A stretch of DNA of 64,000 nucleotides from DATEKX01 sp963726785 (GTDB lineage: Bacteria > Acidobacteriota > Blastocatellia > UBA7656), in assembly GCA_963726785.1 (NCBI GenBank), contig CAVSDJ010000005.1, forward strand, positions 62,001 to 126,000. The letters run 5' to 3'. Each line of letters begins with the position of its first letter. Position 1 is the stretch's first letter. Made by a program: the position numbers and the translations under genes. Positions 1 to 10,556 of the stretch are shown here, in pieces. The notes under the pieces were generated by a model. That model worked only from the letters and a program-made list of their open reading frames with translations. It made no database searches and was not told the DNA's origin.

Positions 1-1826
1 CCTTCTATTGTCGTGATCGAGTTGTCGTGGAAGAAAGGCCCTGTGTCTGCCGCTTCCACCACGACAGGCGTGTTGAAGGTGCGCAGGTTTAGATCAGCAG
101 GAGGAACAGGCGAGTTTACATTCGCGTTTCCGAAGCCCAGGAATTTTCCGTTGCGGAATATCGGGTCTCTTCCAAAGCCTCCGTCCGCAGGTATCTTCTG
201 CGCGGGAACCAGCAGAGTAGCCGGACGAAAAGGCTGATCCTCTATTCCTGTATCGAAGTTGGAATTGGTTGGCGCGGTGCCGGTCCCCGGGTCATTATTC
301 CCGGTAAATAAAGCGCCCTCGACGAAGTCGCCTGCACCGGCGTTGAAATGGCACAGTATGCATCTTCCGGCTCCCTGCGAAGGGTTGTTGAAGAGAGCTT
401 GACCGGAAAGGGGATTGATAATGGTTCCGGGATTATTGAATATCTCCTGTCCTTTACTTGCCTTTTCAGACTTCAGCTTCAATGCGCCTGCTCCGGCCAG
501 CTTCAGATTCTGCCTGCGTCCCAAAGATTTCTGGAAGGCTTCCAGCGCATCAAGCTGTGCTACGGTCGGCATTGTGAAATCTACACCGGGGACTCTGTTC
601 AGGGTCTTAGTGTAGTGCTGGATTATTGCCCCTATCATGAAATCCCTCAAAGTTCCCGTAGCCTGATGAGTCGTCCCGTCTGCAAGCGTAAAAGTGCCAA
701 CGGGAGCGCCGTCACCGCTCCATCCCACTCTTTCCACCGGCGGCACAACAGGCCCGAATGGAGGATGTGTTTCATCCAATTGCGACGGAGCAAGCGTGTC
801 CGGGAGCATAGCCAGAGTGTGCGGCACACTGCGCATCACAAACTTGTTTGCCAGATCGTCGAACCCGTCCACGTTCTCAAGAATCAGGCCGAATTTCCTC
901 ATCAGGATGGGGTTCTCGAAATTCTGAGAGAGGGCCGGAGTGAATTCGGCGACAAACAGCGGATCGTTGGGCGGAAGAGTTGATATGAAGTCCGGGTCTA
1001 TCGTGAGATTGTTTTCCTCTCGGTGGCACGAGCCACAGGTTCTTCCGTTACCGGCGAACGTGCCGTTGAAAAAGACATTCCTTCCCTGAGTGATAAGCTG
1101 TTCGAGGGCTGTTGATGGATTTGGCAGAGGCCCGACCTGAGCGTGAGCAGTGGGGCTGAGAAGATCAGCCAGCTTTTCAAGCAGTCCTTTCTCGGAAGTC
1201 GGCTGCGTGGGGTTGTCGCTACCTGCGAGCACACCGAATCGCCCCTCTTTTTCGCTGTGATAAAGCTTGTGAAATAGCGTGGTCTGTCCGGTCAATAGTC
1301 TATCTTCGATGGGGCTTTTGCCAGCCGAAGTGATTGCAATGAAATCGGGATCGAAGTCTGTAGAGACTTGATCGCCGAAGGCTGCATCGAGACTTGCAAC
1401 GCCTCTCTTATTGCTCAAAGCGCCGACGCGAACCATAGCATCTCCCGGTTCAGGCGCAATAGCGCCGCCGGAATTGTCAATCAGCCAGAAGTCGAGCTTA
1501 TCAGAATCAGAGAATCCTCTGACTTCAACCGAGACACGTTTATCAATAAGATTGAGCGTGGCGATGCCGATGGCGCTGGCCTTACCAGTCGATGTGCCGG
1601 GGCCAGAGACTAAAGGCATGACGATGTTGCGCTCGCCGCCGTTACGGTCGAAGTTAGCTGCCCATGCTTTGTAGTTTGCTTCGAGCGTTTCGACGCTGCC
1701 CAGGCCCGTGCTAAACAGGCGGTCGCTTTCGGAAGTTAACGAGGCTTCGCCTTTAGGGATGAGCGTTGCCAATGCAAACAGAACGAAAAAAGCAAGCAAC
1801 ACTAGTTTTACTTTCTTTGAACGCAT
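1..1826 (-). CDS. Exported di-haem cytochrome c peroxidase-like protein, 3' end cut by window edge
   Basis: The minus strand is open without a stop from an ATG at 1826 to the window edge (at least 608 codons). The start is preceded by an AAGGAGA ribosome site about 9 bases upstream. The protein begins with a Sec-type signal peptide (basic MRSKK, a hydrophobic core, cleavage near GEA). Two c-type haem sites are visible, CGSCH at residues 264-268 and CILCH at 489-493. The spacing and the segment between them resemble the MauG/bacterial cytochrome c peroxidase superfamily, which reduces peroxide or oxidises partner proteins in the periplasm. The roughly 250 residues before the first haem match nothing I recognise. 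It is divergent from the debranching-like gene at 2202. The peroxidase-family call is inference from haem number and spacing; the di-haem cytochrome call is firm. Confidence 0.8.
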   Translation of the reverse strand, partial: MRSKKVKLVLLAFFVLFALATLIPKGEASLTSESDRLFSTGLGSVETLEANYKAWAANFDRNGGERNIVMPLVSGPGTSTGKASAIGIATLNLIDKRVSVEVRGFSDSDKLDFWLIDNSGGAIAPEPGDAMVRVGALSNKRGVASLDAAFGDQVSTDFDPDFIAITSAGKSPIEDRLLTGQTTLFHKLYHSEKEGRFGVLAGSDNPTQPTSEKGLLEKLADLLSPTAHAQVGPLPNPSTALEQLITQGRNVFFNGTFAGNGRTCGSCHREENNLTIDPDFISTLPPNDPLFVAEFTPALSQNFENPILMRKFGLILENVDGFDDLANKFVMRSVPHTLAMLPDTLAPSQLDETHPPFGPVVPPVERVGWSGDGAPVGTFTLADGTTHQATGTLRDFMIGAIIQHYTKTLNRVPGVDFTMPTVAQLDALEAFQKSLGRRQNLKLAGAGALKLKSEKASKGQEIFNNPGTIINPLSGQALFNNPSQGAGRCILCHFNAGAGDFVEGALFTGNNDPGTGTAPTNSNFDTGIEDQPFRPATLLVPAQKIPADGGFGRDPIFRNGKFLGFGNANVNSPVPPADLNLRTFNTPVVVEAADTGPFFHDNSITTIE

Positions 1827-2201
1827 GAAATCTATCTCCTTTTAAATAGATTGGAACTATTCGTATAGGGATAAGGTCGTCACCAGGCCAGAGTCTGGTC
1901 TGCCAGCGCCTCATCTCAGTTGGTAGGCCCGTCCTCTTTTAATAACCGGACCAATAAAGATCGTTAGACCAAATATCGAGAAATTTACTCTTTCGTTCGC
2001 ATTCAACAATTGAATGTCGAAAGAAGAAGTTGCCGAACTTCTCAAGATATTACTGACCGCCCGATTTTTTTTGGCCGGTAAATAAGGCAAAGGACTGCTG
2101 AAGAGTAACGCCAACCCGGAATGACCGGCTTGAATTGATTGGCGCACCCGAATACAATTCGGAGCAACCAATTCAATCGCTCTTCTGCTTGGGAGGTACT
2201 A
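1827..2201. promoter_or_regulatory. Divergent intergenic region between cytochrome and debranching-like genes
   Basis: This 375-base non-coding stretch separates two genes transcribed away from each other, so it should hold both promoters. I see the ribosome sites at each end (AAGGAGA for the minus gene, GGGAGG at 2191-2196 for the plus gene). No convincing -35/-10 pair, RNA structure or repeat is visible. Confidence 0.4.
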
Positions 2202-4886
2202 TTGAACAAGGGCTTGGGTCACAAAGGTCTCATCTGGTTTGCACTTCTTTTTTTCATTTTTTCATCAGCCGTGGAAGCTCAAACAACACGGAAATTCGAG
2301 CTGCGAAAGAGCGGTCTGGAACTTGAGCGGCGCACTCAACTTGGCTCCTTCTTCGATGTTCTTGGCCGCCGGTCGGCAGTCTTCGGCTACGAAAATCGCG
2401 CGCTTGAAGCCTGGGTCTACCCGATGAAGATTCTCGACGACTTTAACCTGTCGTTTAAGCTTCAAGGCTATCCGCTGGACATTCACGGGCCTGACATCAC
2501 CGTTTCAATCAACGCCCGACCTGAAGCCACTATATTCACTTACTCTCATGCGGCGTTCACCGTGCGCCAGATAATCTTCGCGCCAGTTGATGACTCAGGG
2601 ATCGTGATGCTGCTCGACGTTGACAGCACTCTGCCGATGACGGTCACAGGATCATTCAAACCTAAGCTTCGATTGATGTGGCCCGCGGGGTTGATGACCG
2701 GATACATAGGTTTCGACGAAAGGTCACATGTCTACACTATATCCGAAGAGACCAATCGCTTCGTCGGTTTGATCGGCTCACCTGCGGCGCGCGATATTTC
2801 AGTCATGCCCTATCAAGAAGAACCGCGCGATGTTCCCGTTCAGTTCGTTATAGAAGTGTCTCCTGAAACGATGAAGTCTCAGTTCATTCCCATAATCATC
2901 GCGGGCAGCATTGAGGGTCGCGACAAGGCGAAAGCCGTATACGATAAATTACTCGGCTCTGCCGAATCGCTCTATGAAAAAAATGTTGAATACTATAAGC
3001 GATTTGCCAGTGAGACTGTGAGCATCAATACGCCTGACGAGAGGCTCAACCAGGCGTTCGAGTGGGCGAAGGTCGGCGTAGATAAAGGCATTGCGACGAA
3101 CCCACTGCTCGGCACAGGTTTGCTTGCGGGGTTTCGCACTTCGGGCGAAAGCGAGCGACCGGGGTTCGCATGGTTTTTTGGCCGCGATGCGCTCTGGACG
3201 GCGCTCGCCATCACCTCTTACGGAGACTTTGCGGCGACGCGCACGGCGCTCGATTTCCTGAAAAAGTACCAGCGCGAAGACGGTAAGATTCCTCACGAAA
3301 TATCTCAGAGCGCAGGGTTGATCGAATGGTTCAAACAGTACGGCTATCCGTGGGCGAGCGCCGACGCCACACCGCTTTACGTCATCGCTCATGCAGACTA
3401 CTGGCGGGCAACGGGCGATCTGGATTTCATAAAAAAGAACTGGGATTCGATCATAAAAGCTTATCGCTTCACCGCCGCAAGCGATACTGACGGCAACAGT
3501 CTTGTCGAAAACACTAAATTCGGTCACGGCTGGGTCGAAGGCGGGGCGCTCTATCCCCCGCACGAAGAAATCTACATGCAGGGACTATGGGTAGAGGCGC
3601 TCACAGGGCTGGCAGAGATGGCCGAAGTTGTGGACCAGAAATCGCTCGCCGTAGATGCCCGCGCCAAAAGTGATAAAACTCGCAAAGCAATGGAGCAAAC
3701 ATACTGGCTTAAAGATCAGGGCTTCTATGCTTTCGCAACATCGCTGCCGCAAACTCGCGCGGCAGAGCCGGGGCCGAACCGCGAACGCCGTCAATTGCGT
3801 TTGAACGCGCTCAGCAATGCGCGGCTGATTGATGAAGATACAGTGCTGCCCGCCGTGCCGCTGTGGTGGCGCACGCTCGATGACGAGCGCGCGCAATCCG
3901 AGATTGATCACATCGGAAGCGGCGCTATGATGACGGACTGGGGCGCGCGAATCATCGCAAATCGCAGTTCGCTTTATGATCCGCTCTCATATCATTACGG
4001 GTCTGTGTGGCCGCTGTTCACAGGATGGGCGGCGATGGGGGCTTACCGCTATGGTCGTCCGCACGTTGGTTATCAAGCTTTGATGGCTAATGTACATCTC
4101 ACCTATACAGGGGCGCTTGGGTATGTAACCGAGTTGCTGTCAGGAGATTTCAACGCGCCTTTCGGTCGCTCGTCTCATCATCAAGTGTGGTCTGAGGCGA
4201 TGGTCGTAACGCCAGCTTTGCGCGGGCTGCTTGGAATTGAAGCGGGCGCGGGCGGCAACGCTCTTTCGTTTGCGCCGCAAATACCTGCCGACTGGCAGCG
4301 AGTCTCTGTTCGCAATTTCGCGACAGGCAGCGCCCGTTTTGATTTTACGGTTGAGCGTGAACGTGGTCGCGAGCGAATTCTGATCGCGCGACGCGCAACG
4401 GACAACCGGAACGGAGCGCGGCCCGTCCTTCAGCGAATAACAGTAGCGCCTGCGTTCCCGCTGGATGCACAGATTCGCTCAGTCACAGTAAATGGCCGCC
4501 AGCAAAAATTCCAGATCGTGCGCGCGGGCGATATCGCGCGGTACGAAGTTATAGTTGAAGCAATAGGAACCGCTACGGAGATCGTTTACGCCTACGATGA
4601 AGGCACAGAGGTTTATCTACAGCCCGAACCGCTACTGGCCGGACAAAGCAATCAAGGGCTGCGCGTGTTGCGGTCGCGTGCTGATAAGAATGCGCTTCGA
4701 TTAACGCTTGAAGGCTTAGGCGGTCGCTCATACACTTTGCGAGTTCGCACCCCACAGCGAATAGGCGAAGCGAGCGGAGTGAAAGTGAGCGAGGCGAGCG
4801 GGCGCGATCCGCTGCTGACCATCGCTTTCGATGGCGCGGGTGATACTTACGTTCGCAGGGAAATAAGCATCCCACTACTTAAATGA
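2202..4886 (+). CDS. Exported amylo-alpha-1,6-glucosidase / glycogen-debranching-like glycoside hydrolase
   Basis: I place the start at a TTG at 2202 because GGGAGG lies 5 bases upstream and because the product then opens with a clean signal peptide (MNKGLGHKG, a hydrophobic stretch, cleavage after VEA). A longer reading from 2139 would bury that signal. The 894-residue product has an N-terminal beta-rich domain of the kind found before debranching-enzyme catalytic domains, and then an (alpha/alpha)6 barrel. Recognisable blocks are PGFAWFFGRDALW near residue 320, a GHGWVEGG block near 445, and DPLSYHYGSVWPLFTGW near 600. This family cleaves alpha-1,6 or related glucosidic bonds in oligosaccharides. 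Export to the periplasm points to use of external sugars rather than turnover of stored glycogen. The trehalase follows 69 bases downstream, so both probably serve alpha-glucoside use. Exact substrate is not determined. Confidence 0.8.
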   Translation: MNKGLGHKGLIWFALLFFIFSSAVEAQTTRKFELRKSGLELERRTQLGSFFDVLGRRSAVFGYENRALEAWVYPMKILDDFNLSFKLQGYPLDIHGPDITVSINARPEATIFTYSHAAFTVRQIIFAPVDDSGIVMLLDVDSTLPMTVTGSFKPKLRLMWPAGLMTGYIGFDERSHVYTISEETNRFVGLIGSPAARDISVMPYQEEPRDVPVQFVIEVSPETMKSQFIPIIIAGSIEGRDKAKAVYDKLLGSAESLYEKNVEYYKRFASETVSINTPDERLNQAFEWAKVGVDKGIATNPLLGTGLLAGFRTSGESERPGFAWFFGRDALWTALAITSYGDFAATRTALDFLKKYQREDGKIPHEISQSAGLIEWFKQYGYPWASADATPLYVIAHADYWRATGDLDFIKKNWDSIIKAYRFTAASDTDGNSLVENTKFGHGWVEGGALYPPHEEIYMQGLWVEALTGLAEMAEVVDQKSLAVDARAKSDKTRKAMEQTYWLKDQGFYAFATSLPQTRAAEPGPNRERRQLRLNALSNARLIDEDTVLPAVPLWWRTLDDERAQSEIDHIGSGAMMTDWGARIIANRSSLYDPLSYHYGSVWPLFTGWAAMGAYRYGRPHVGYQALMANVHLTYTGALGYVTELLSGDFNAPFGRSSHHQVWSEAMVVTPALRGLLGIEAGAGGNALSFAPQIPADWQRVSVRNFATGSARFDFTVERERGRERILIARRATDNRNGARPVLQRITVAPAFPLDAQIRSVTVNGRQQKFQIVRAGDIARYEVIVEAIGTATEIVYAYDEGTEVYLQPEPLLAGQSNQGLRVLRSRADKNALRLTLEGLGGRSYTLRVRTPQRIGEASGVKVSEASGRDPLLTIAFDGAGDTYVRREISIPLLK

Positions 4887-4955
4887 TTCGTGCTCATTCG
4901 TAAACATTCGTGCAATTCGTGGCTGATCTCTTTTAACATTCAAGGAGGGGTAAAG

Positions 4956-6615
4956 GTGACACTCAAACAAAAATTCCAAAAGTTCTCGATTAACCTTTTA
5001 ATTCTTTTATCAATTCTGCCCAATCCTGCGATGGCGGCAACCGGGACCGCTACAGGCGAGGCGACAAAGGAGCAAATGCAATCCATACAAAACTATATCA
5101 AGAAGAGTTGGCACACGTTGATGCGTTCGAACGCCAGACTTGCAGCGGCGGCTGTTGATCCGAAATTTCAACCGACTACAGACGGGCGATGGCTGGTTTA
5201 CGTGCCGAGCAACGAAGACACAGATCGCATAGCAACCTCGCTCAACACTCAAATGTCCGCCGCTGATTTCAGTAAACTCGAATTGCGCCGCCTGCCCGAT
5301 GATGCGCGCGCGATTCAAGGGGCATGGACTGCTCTATCTGCCTAACCCTTACGTAGTGCCGGGCGGGCGCTTTAACGAGATGTATGGATGGGACAGTTAC
5401 TTCATTCAAGTCGGATTGCTCAGAGACGGCGAGATCGAACTGGCGAAAAACATGATTGATAACTTTCTCTATCAAGTAGAGAACTACGGGAAAGTGCTTA
5501 ACGCCAACCGGACTTATTACCTCACACGCTCGCAGCCGCCATTTCTCACGCAGATGATTCTAGGAGTCTACCGAAAGACGAAGGACATGAACTGGCTTAA
5601 AAGCACCGTCCCTGCGATAGAAAAATACTACCGCTTCTGGACGAGCGAGCCACATCTGACAGCACAGACCGGCCTTTCACGCTACTATGACTTCGGCGAA
5701 GGCCCTGCGCCTGAAGTCATTTCGGACGAACGCGATAAAGAGGGCCGGACTCATTACGACCGCGTGAAAGAGTACTATCGCACACACGAGATCAAGGACT
5801 ACGATTTGAGTCAGTACTACAATAAAGAGAAGAATGAGCTTACAGACCTGTTTTACAAAGGCGACCGTTCGATGCGCGAATCGGGTTTTGACCCGTCGAA
5901 TCGCTTCGGTCAGTTCAATGTTGACATCATTCATTACGACCCTGTGTGCTTGAATTCCCTGCTCTGCGAAATGGAGCAGGAAACCGCCGAGATACTGACT
6001 CTGGTTGGCCGCGCGAGTGAGGCCGCCGCCTGGAAACAAAAGGCCGAAGAGCGAGGGCGCAAAATCAACCGGCTGATGTGGGACGAAGGCGACGGGCTTT
6101 ATTACGATTACAACTTCATCGCAAATAGAGTGCGGCGCTACGCCTTTGTCACAACGTTTTATCCTTTGTGGGCGGGGATAGCTGACCGCAAGCAAGCCGC
6201 GCGAGTTGTAGCCAACCTCCACCTGTTTGAGCGAGCAGGCGGATTACAGACCAGCACTAATGCGAGCGGCAATCAATGGGATGCTCCGTTCGGCTGGGCT
6301 CCAATGCAGTTGATAGCGATCAAGGGACTGCGCCGCTACGGATACGCGAAAGAAGCAGACCGCATCACCGTCAATTTCCTCTCGATGATTTTGAAAGACT
6401 TCATAGAGCACAACACGATTGTCGAGAAGTACGATCTCGAACGCCGCACTTCGCAGTTAGGCGCGGGGATCAAGTTCGGATACGAGACGAACGTGATAGG
6501 CTTCGGCTGGACCAATGCCGCCTTCACAGAGCTATACGCCGAACTGCCTGAAAGTGAGAAAGCGAAAGTGCTGAAGTTGGACGGCGTGGCGATCCCCAAG
6601 CGTCGTTCTAAGTAA
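4956..6615 (+). CDS. Exported GH37 trehalase, split by a one-base frameshift
   Basis: The gene starts at GTG 4956 (AAGGAGGGG 5 bases upstream) and encodes a signal peptide ending PAMA. As written the first frame stops at 5345, and the rest is open from 5299 to 6615 in the +1 frame. Removing one G from the GGGG run at 5319-5322 joins them into one trehalase of about 552 residues with the expected context before LLYLPNPYVVPGGRF. Both trehalase signatures are present: PGGRFNEMYGWDSYF near residue 134 and QWDAPFGWAPMQ near 439. The catalytic Asp (RESGFDPSNR, near 307) and Glu (VEKYD, near 489) positions of the family are kept. The enzyme hydrolyses trehalose to two glucoses, here in the periplasm. 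A hairpin terminator follows. Whether the frameshift is real or an assembly error is open. Confidence 0.85.
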
Positions 6616-6636
6616 ATCCAGCGTGACGATAAAGAG

Positions 6637-6672
6637 AAAGGGAGAAGCCCGTTTGAGCTTCTCCCCTTTAGT
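6637..6672 (+). terminator. Rho-independent-like terminator after trehalase
   Basis: GGGAGAAGC and GCTTCTCCC form a perfect stem with an 8-base loop, flanked by an A-rich side and CCCTTTAGTT. It lies 21 bases after the trehalase stop. Confidence 0.6.
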
Positions 6673-6678
6673 TATGAT

Positions 6679-6705
6679 GAGCCAGCGCATCGAAAGCGCT
6701 GGCTC
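6679..6705 (-). terminator. Hairpin after the Oar-like receptor gene
   Basis: GAGCCAGCGC and GCGCTGGCTC form a perfect 10-bp stem around a 7-base loop, 16 bases beyond the stop of the minus-strand receptor gene. No strong T-run follows on the minus strand, so termination strength is uncertain. Together with the preceding hairpin it insulates two convergent genes. Confidence 0.5.
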
Positions 6706-6720
6706 AAATTAATGGTCCGC

Positions 6721-9700
6721 TTAGAATTTGAACTTCAAAGCGAACTGGAAATTACGTTGCGGGTCAGATCCGCCATACGTTGTCGAGTTTATAACGCCCG
6801 CATTGGCGTTGGGGTTAGCCGGATCACCAATGAAATCATTCGGGTTTCCGAGGTTTACGTGGTTGAACAGATTCACCACTTCTATGCGGAATTCAAGCTC
6901 TTTCGTTTCGCCGAACCCGAATTTCTTGAACAGCGATGCATCGGTTCTCCAGTATCCGGGTCCGCGCAACGAGTTTCTCTCAAGGTTGCCGAATGTTCCC
7001 ACCGCCGGCTTACTAAACGCCGCAGGATCAAACCAACGGTTTTGTCCGCCCTCGCCGATCTTAGGATCACCGATTAAATCGGGGCGATTCGGACCTGTAT
7101 CTGAAATTCCGCTGACATCGACGCCGACATTGAAAGGCAGACCACTTTGAATCATGGTATTCGAGTTGAACTGCCAGCCGCCAACGATGTAGTCAACGCC
7201 CTTTGATACATCACCCATGAATCGCCTGCCACGTCCGAATGGCAACTCCGCCACCTGTGACAAAACGAAGTTGTGGGTTCGATCAAAGTCTTGCGGGCCG
7301 CGATTCAGATCACGATCAAAGATAAACTGATCGGCATCGTTGAATAGCGCCCTCTGATAAGTGTAATGGGCGAGCAGCGAATAACCGCTGCTGAACCGCT
7401 TCGTGATCTTCGTCTGAAGCGCGTTGTAGCGGTTGTCTGCGCAGTTGCAGAAGAAGTCTATGCCTTGCGTCCAACCGAATTTCTGGAAGAAGGGTTTAGC
7501 GGTATTCGTATTTCTGTTTGGGACGAAACCGGCCAGGGTAGCCTGGTTAATATTGAAGGCCGGGCCGCCGCCAGCGAATACATGCGTGCCTTTGTTGCCG
7601 ACATAAGCTGCTTCAGCGAAATGGTTTTTGTCAACTCGTGTTGCACAGTTACGTTCCACGCATCTACGGTAGGCAGCCGCTGCTTTTCGGGAAGCGCCCG
7701 CGCGAAGACGCCATCCGGCAGGAAGAAACGCCCGTTAGATGGCAGCGATGCATTCGGCACTCCTCCCTTATTGGGAGGGGCATTGAGGCCAAAGAACGCA
7801 GTGAAGGCCGGAGGACCTTGCGCGAGGTTGAAGACGCTCCCTGATTGTGTTGCGCGGTTTAACTCCTGTACAGCCAGCACAGGCAGGTTCTGCGTTACGC
7901 TGTGACCGAAGAGAGAACCGAAGACGCCGATGTCATAACTGCGTCCATAGCCCGCTCGGATCACCGTCCTCTCGGTCACCTGATAAGCAATGCCCAAACG
8001 CGGAGCCCAGTTCAAGCTGTTCTCAACGTCACCGTCCAGTCCAGTATCGCCGACTCCGACGGTTTTGATTTCACCGGTATTCAAATCGAGGAAGCCAGCA
8101 TTACCAGGATCGTTTATGGACTGCGGATTGATAATATCTAATCGCAGACCATAAGTAAGCGTGAGTTTCTGGCTTGCGCGCCAGGTATCTTGCCCGTAAT
8201 AGAAATGACGCCACTGCCGCTCTCTGGCATCTATGCTGGTGCTGACGTAGCGGCGGAAGCGCGTCACATCGCCAATCAGGAATGTAGCGATTCCGAGGCC
8301 CTCAGCGCCTGCTCCGCCCGTGCGCTGCGGGCTGAACTCAAGCTCACCCGCGCGGTGCGCGTCGCTCGGCACCCGCAAGTTATAAGCGCGGCGAACGTCA
8401 ACGCCGAACTTTAAGGTGTGAGTCCCCGAAGTCTTCAACAGATTGCTGACCAATTGGAACTGTTTCTCCTGTTGATCGAGCGGGCAGTTGCAGCGGTTGA
8501 CTCCGAGGCCGGACCCGAAGTTGAAACCCCGATCCCCCTGAACGAAGCCTCCGAATAAGCCGGAGCTGAAATCATCGAAGTTCAAGCCCGGAATGCCTGC
8601 GTCCGTCGCCGGGGTCGTGCCGAAGTCAAACGGCAACACGTTCACTCCATACTTGAAGAATCCGAAACGGAAGTCCACCAACATGCTTTGCGTCAGCGTA
8701 TAATCGAAGCCGAGGGCAACGCTGTGATTGCGCACCTTCGAGGTGCCGCCAAGCGATACGAGTTCCTGACCCCCAGCCTGGCCAAAGGCGGTGGGGCCGT
8801 CGATACTGTAATCGGCGAAACTATACCGCCCGAACACATTCAGATTGTCCGTGAGCCGATTGTCTATGCGAACATCGAAGGTGTCGTTGTTGAAAATCTC
8901 GCTGCCGCTCGCAACGAAATTGTCGCGCGTGCCGTTGTCCCTGCCTGCCGCGTTGGGCGGAGGAAGCAGCTTTAAGATGTTGAGAGCCTGCGGGGACAGG
9001 CGATTGTTCGGAATCCTATTGCCTGGGAACTGCAGGCCCGTTAGCGGATCGAAGATGTTGACGCCATAAGCACTCAAATCCCCTGTGCGCGCCGCGTTTG
9101 TCGGGACTGTAAGCAGGCGCGAGCCGCCGACCTTGCTGCGCGTTCCCTGATAGTCGCCGAAATAAAAGAATTTGTCTTTTATAATGGGACCGCCGATTGA
9201 TCCTCCAAACTGGTTCTTCAGCGTATCAGGCACGTCGTTGGGTTGCGAGAAAGGATTGCGCGCTTGCAGCACGTCGTTTTGCCGGAACTCGAAAAGGCTG
9301 CCGTGAATACCATTCGTGCCGGATTTGGTCTGCACCGAAACAACGCCCGCGATTGCCTGACCGAACTCGGCGTCGTAGTTTTGCGAAGTGATCTTCGTTT
9401 CGCCAATCGACTCGAAGTTCGGGTTAATGACGATGATGCCAAGAATCGGGTCGCGGTTCTCAGTGCCGTCCAGTTGATAGCCAGTGCCGCTAAAGTGCTG
9501 GCCGTTGACAATGGTTTGAATCGAACCCTGCGGGTTCTCGCTCGCCGCGTGCTGCCACAACTGCTGCTGTGTGCCGGGGGTGAGCAAAATGAAACGGGTA
9601 AAGTTGCGGTCGAGAATTGGCAGATCGGTGATCTGTTTAGTCTCGAACGTAGTAGCCACGTCAGCGCGGTCGGTCTTGAGCAGTTGGCCTTGCGCAGCCG

Positions 9701-10070
9701 TCACAGTAACCGTGTCGCTGACTGCTCCCGCCTGAAGCTCGGCATCCACTTTGGTTTGTGAATCAATGTCAACCTTAACAGACGAAACGAGGCCTTGCTT
9801 GAAGCCCTGAGCCTCAATCTTCACCTCATAGTTGCCGGGGAGCAATCGCTCCTTGACATAAAACCCCGAGTCGTTCGTCGTCACGGTATCGGAAGTTTTC
9901 CTTTCGACGCTTGTGATAGTAACAGTCGCTCCGGAAACTACTGCTCCGCTTGGATCAGTAACGGTGCCACTGATGCTTCCATAAACAGCCTGCGCCCTTG
10001 CGCTCACAGAGAGAGCGGTCATTGTTAGCAGCAGACTGAGTATTAGCAATGGTATCTTGCTTTTGTACAT
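6721..10070 (-). CDS. Oar-like TonB-dependent outer-membrane receptor, one frameshift
   Basis: The start is ATG 10070 with AGGAGG upstream, followed by a signal peptide ending ARAQA. Residues about 30-115 form a carboxypeptidase-regulatory-like beta sandwich (GSISGTVTDPSGAVVSGATV), then comes a TonB plug (DLPILDRNFTRFILLTPG) and a long beta-barrel that ends in the typical aromatic tail FKLKFKF. This architecture is the Oar-like receptor family abundant in Acidobacteriota, thought to import large oligomers across the outer membrane. The frame from 10070 ends at 7458; the last 300 residues read in another frame down to 6721. Restoring one missing base near 7617-7622 joins TKTIS to AEAAYVGNKGTH and yields about 1116 residues, the usual family length. 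The substrate is unknown; neighbouring trehalase and debranching genes suggest sugars, which is only inference. Confidence 0.85.
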
Positions 10071-10556
10071 AAGGTATTGCCTCCTTGAAGATCGGCATAC
10101 AATCGTGAGCTAGACAGTTAAAGGCTGGATCAACATCGGCCAGCCTATGTTTGAATCCGAGATGTCATGAAACATTCCAGATAACTTTCCGGGCTACAGA
10201 GACGTTGAAGGCTCTGGAAATTGCATTTCCAGATTACCTGCTCCCACAGAACTTGAGGACGTCGAAGAAGGCCCCGTGATAAGTCGGGGTTTGATTTTGA
10301 CTTATTGAACTGCCCCTTAAGCAGCCGAGTTGCGCATCCTTATCTTCTACCACAAAGATAATTATTCATTTCGCGTCCACTCGATTGCTGTCTAGGGTAT
10401 ATCAATTTAAGAAGTCAGGTGTCAAGAAGTCGGCTTACAAAAATGTAAACCGGAAACTTACGCTCGCCTTTGGCAACACTTCGCGGTATTGCCCTGTGCG
10501 CCTCGGGCGATATACTCTTATCTGGCGCGAGAATGCAGTGTTTTTCGGGTTTGGGT
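10071..10556. promoter_or_regulatory. Divergent intergenic region with a 21-base perfect palindrome
   Basis: This 486-base non-coding region holds the promoters of the Oar receptor (-) and the TPR gene (+). The only clear structure is TCTGGAAAT-TGC-ATTTCCAGA at 10213-10233, a perfect inverted repeat with 9-base arms that could be an operator, and a weak CCCCG/CGGGG hairpin at 10272-10289 followed by a T-rich stretch. No known riboswitch was recognised. Confidence 0.4.

Noticed and set aside
348..983. Plus-strand ORF of 211 codons near the window start
   Set aside because: It runs antisense to the di-haem cytochrome frame, which has a signal peptide and two CxxCH motifs; the plus-strand product has no recognisable features.
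2949..3563. Minus-strand ORF of 204 codons
   Set aside because: It is antisense to the conserved catalytic blocks of the debranching-like enzyme and shows no protein-like features.
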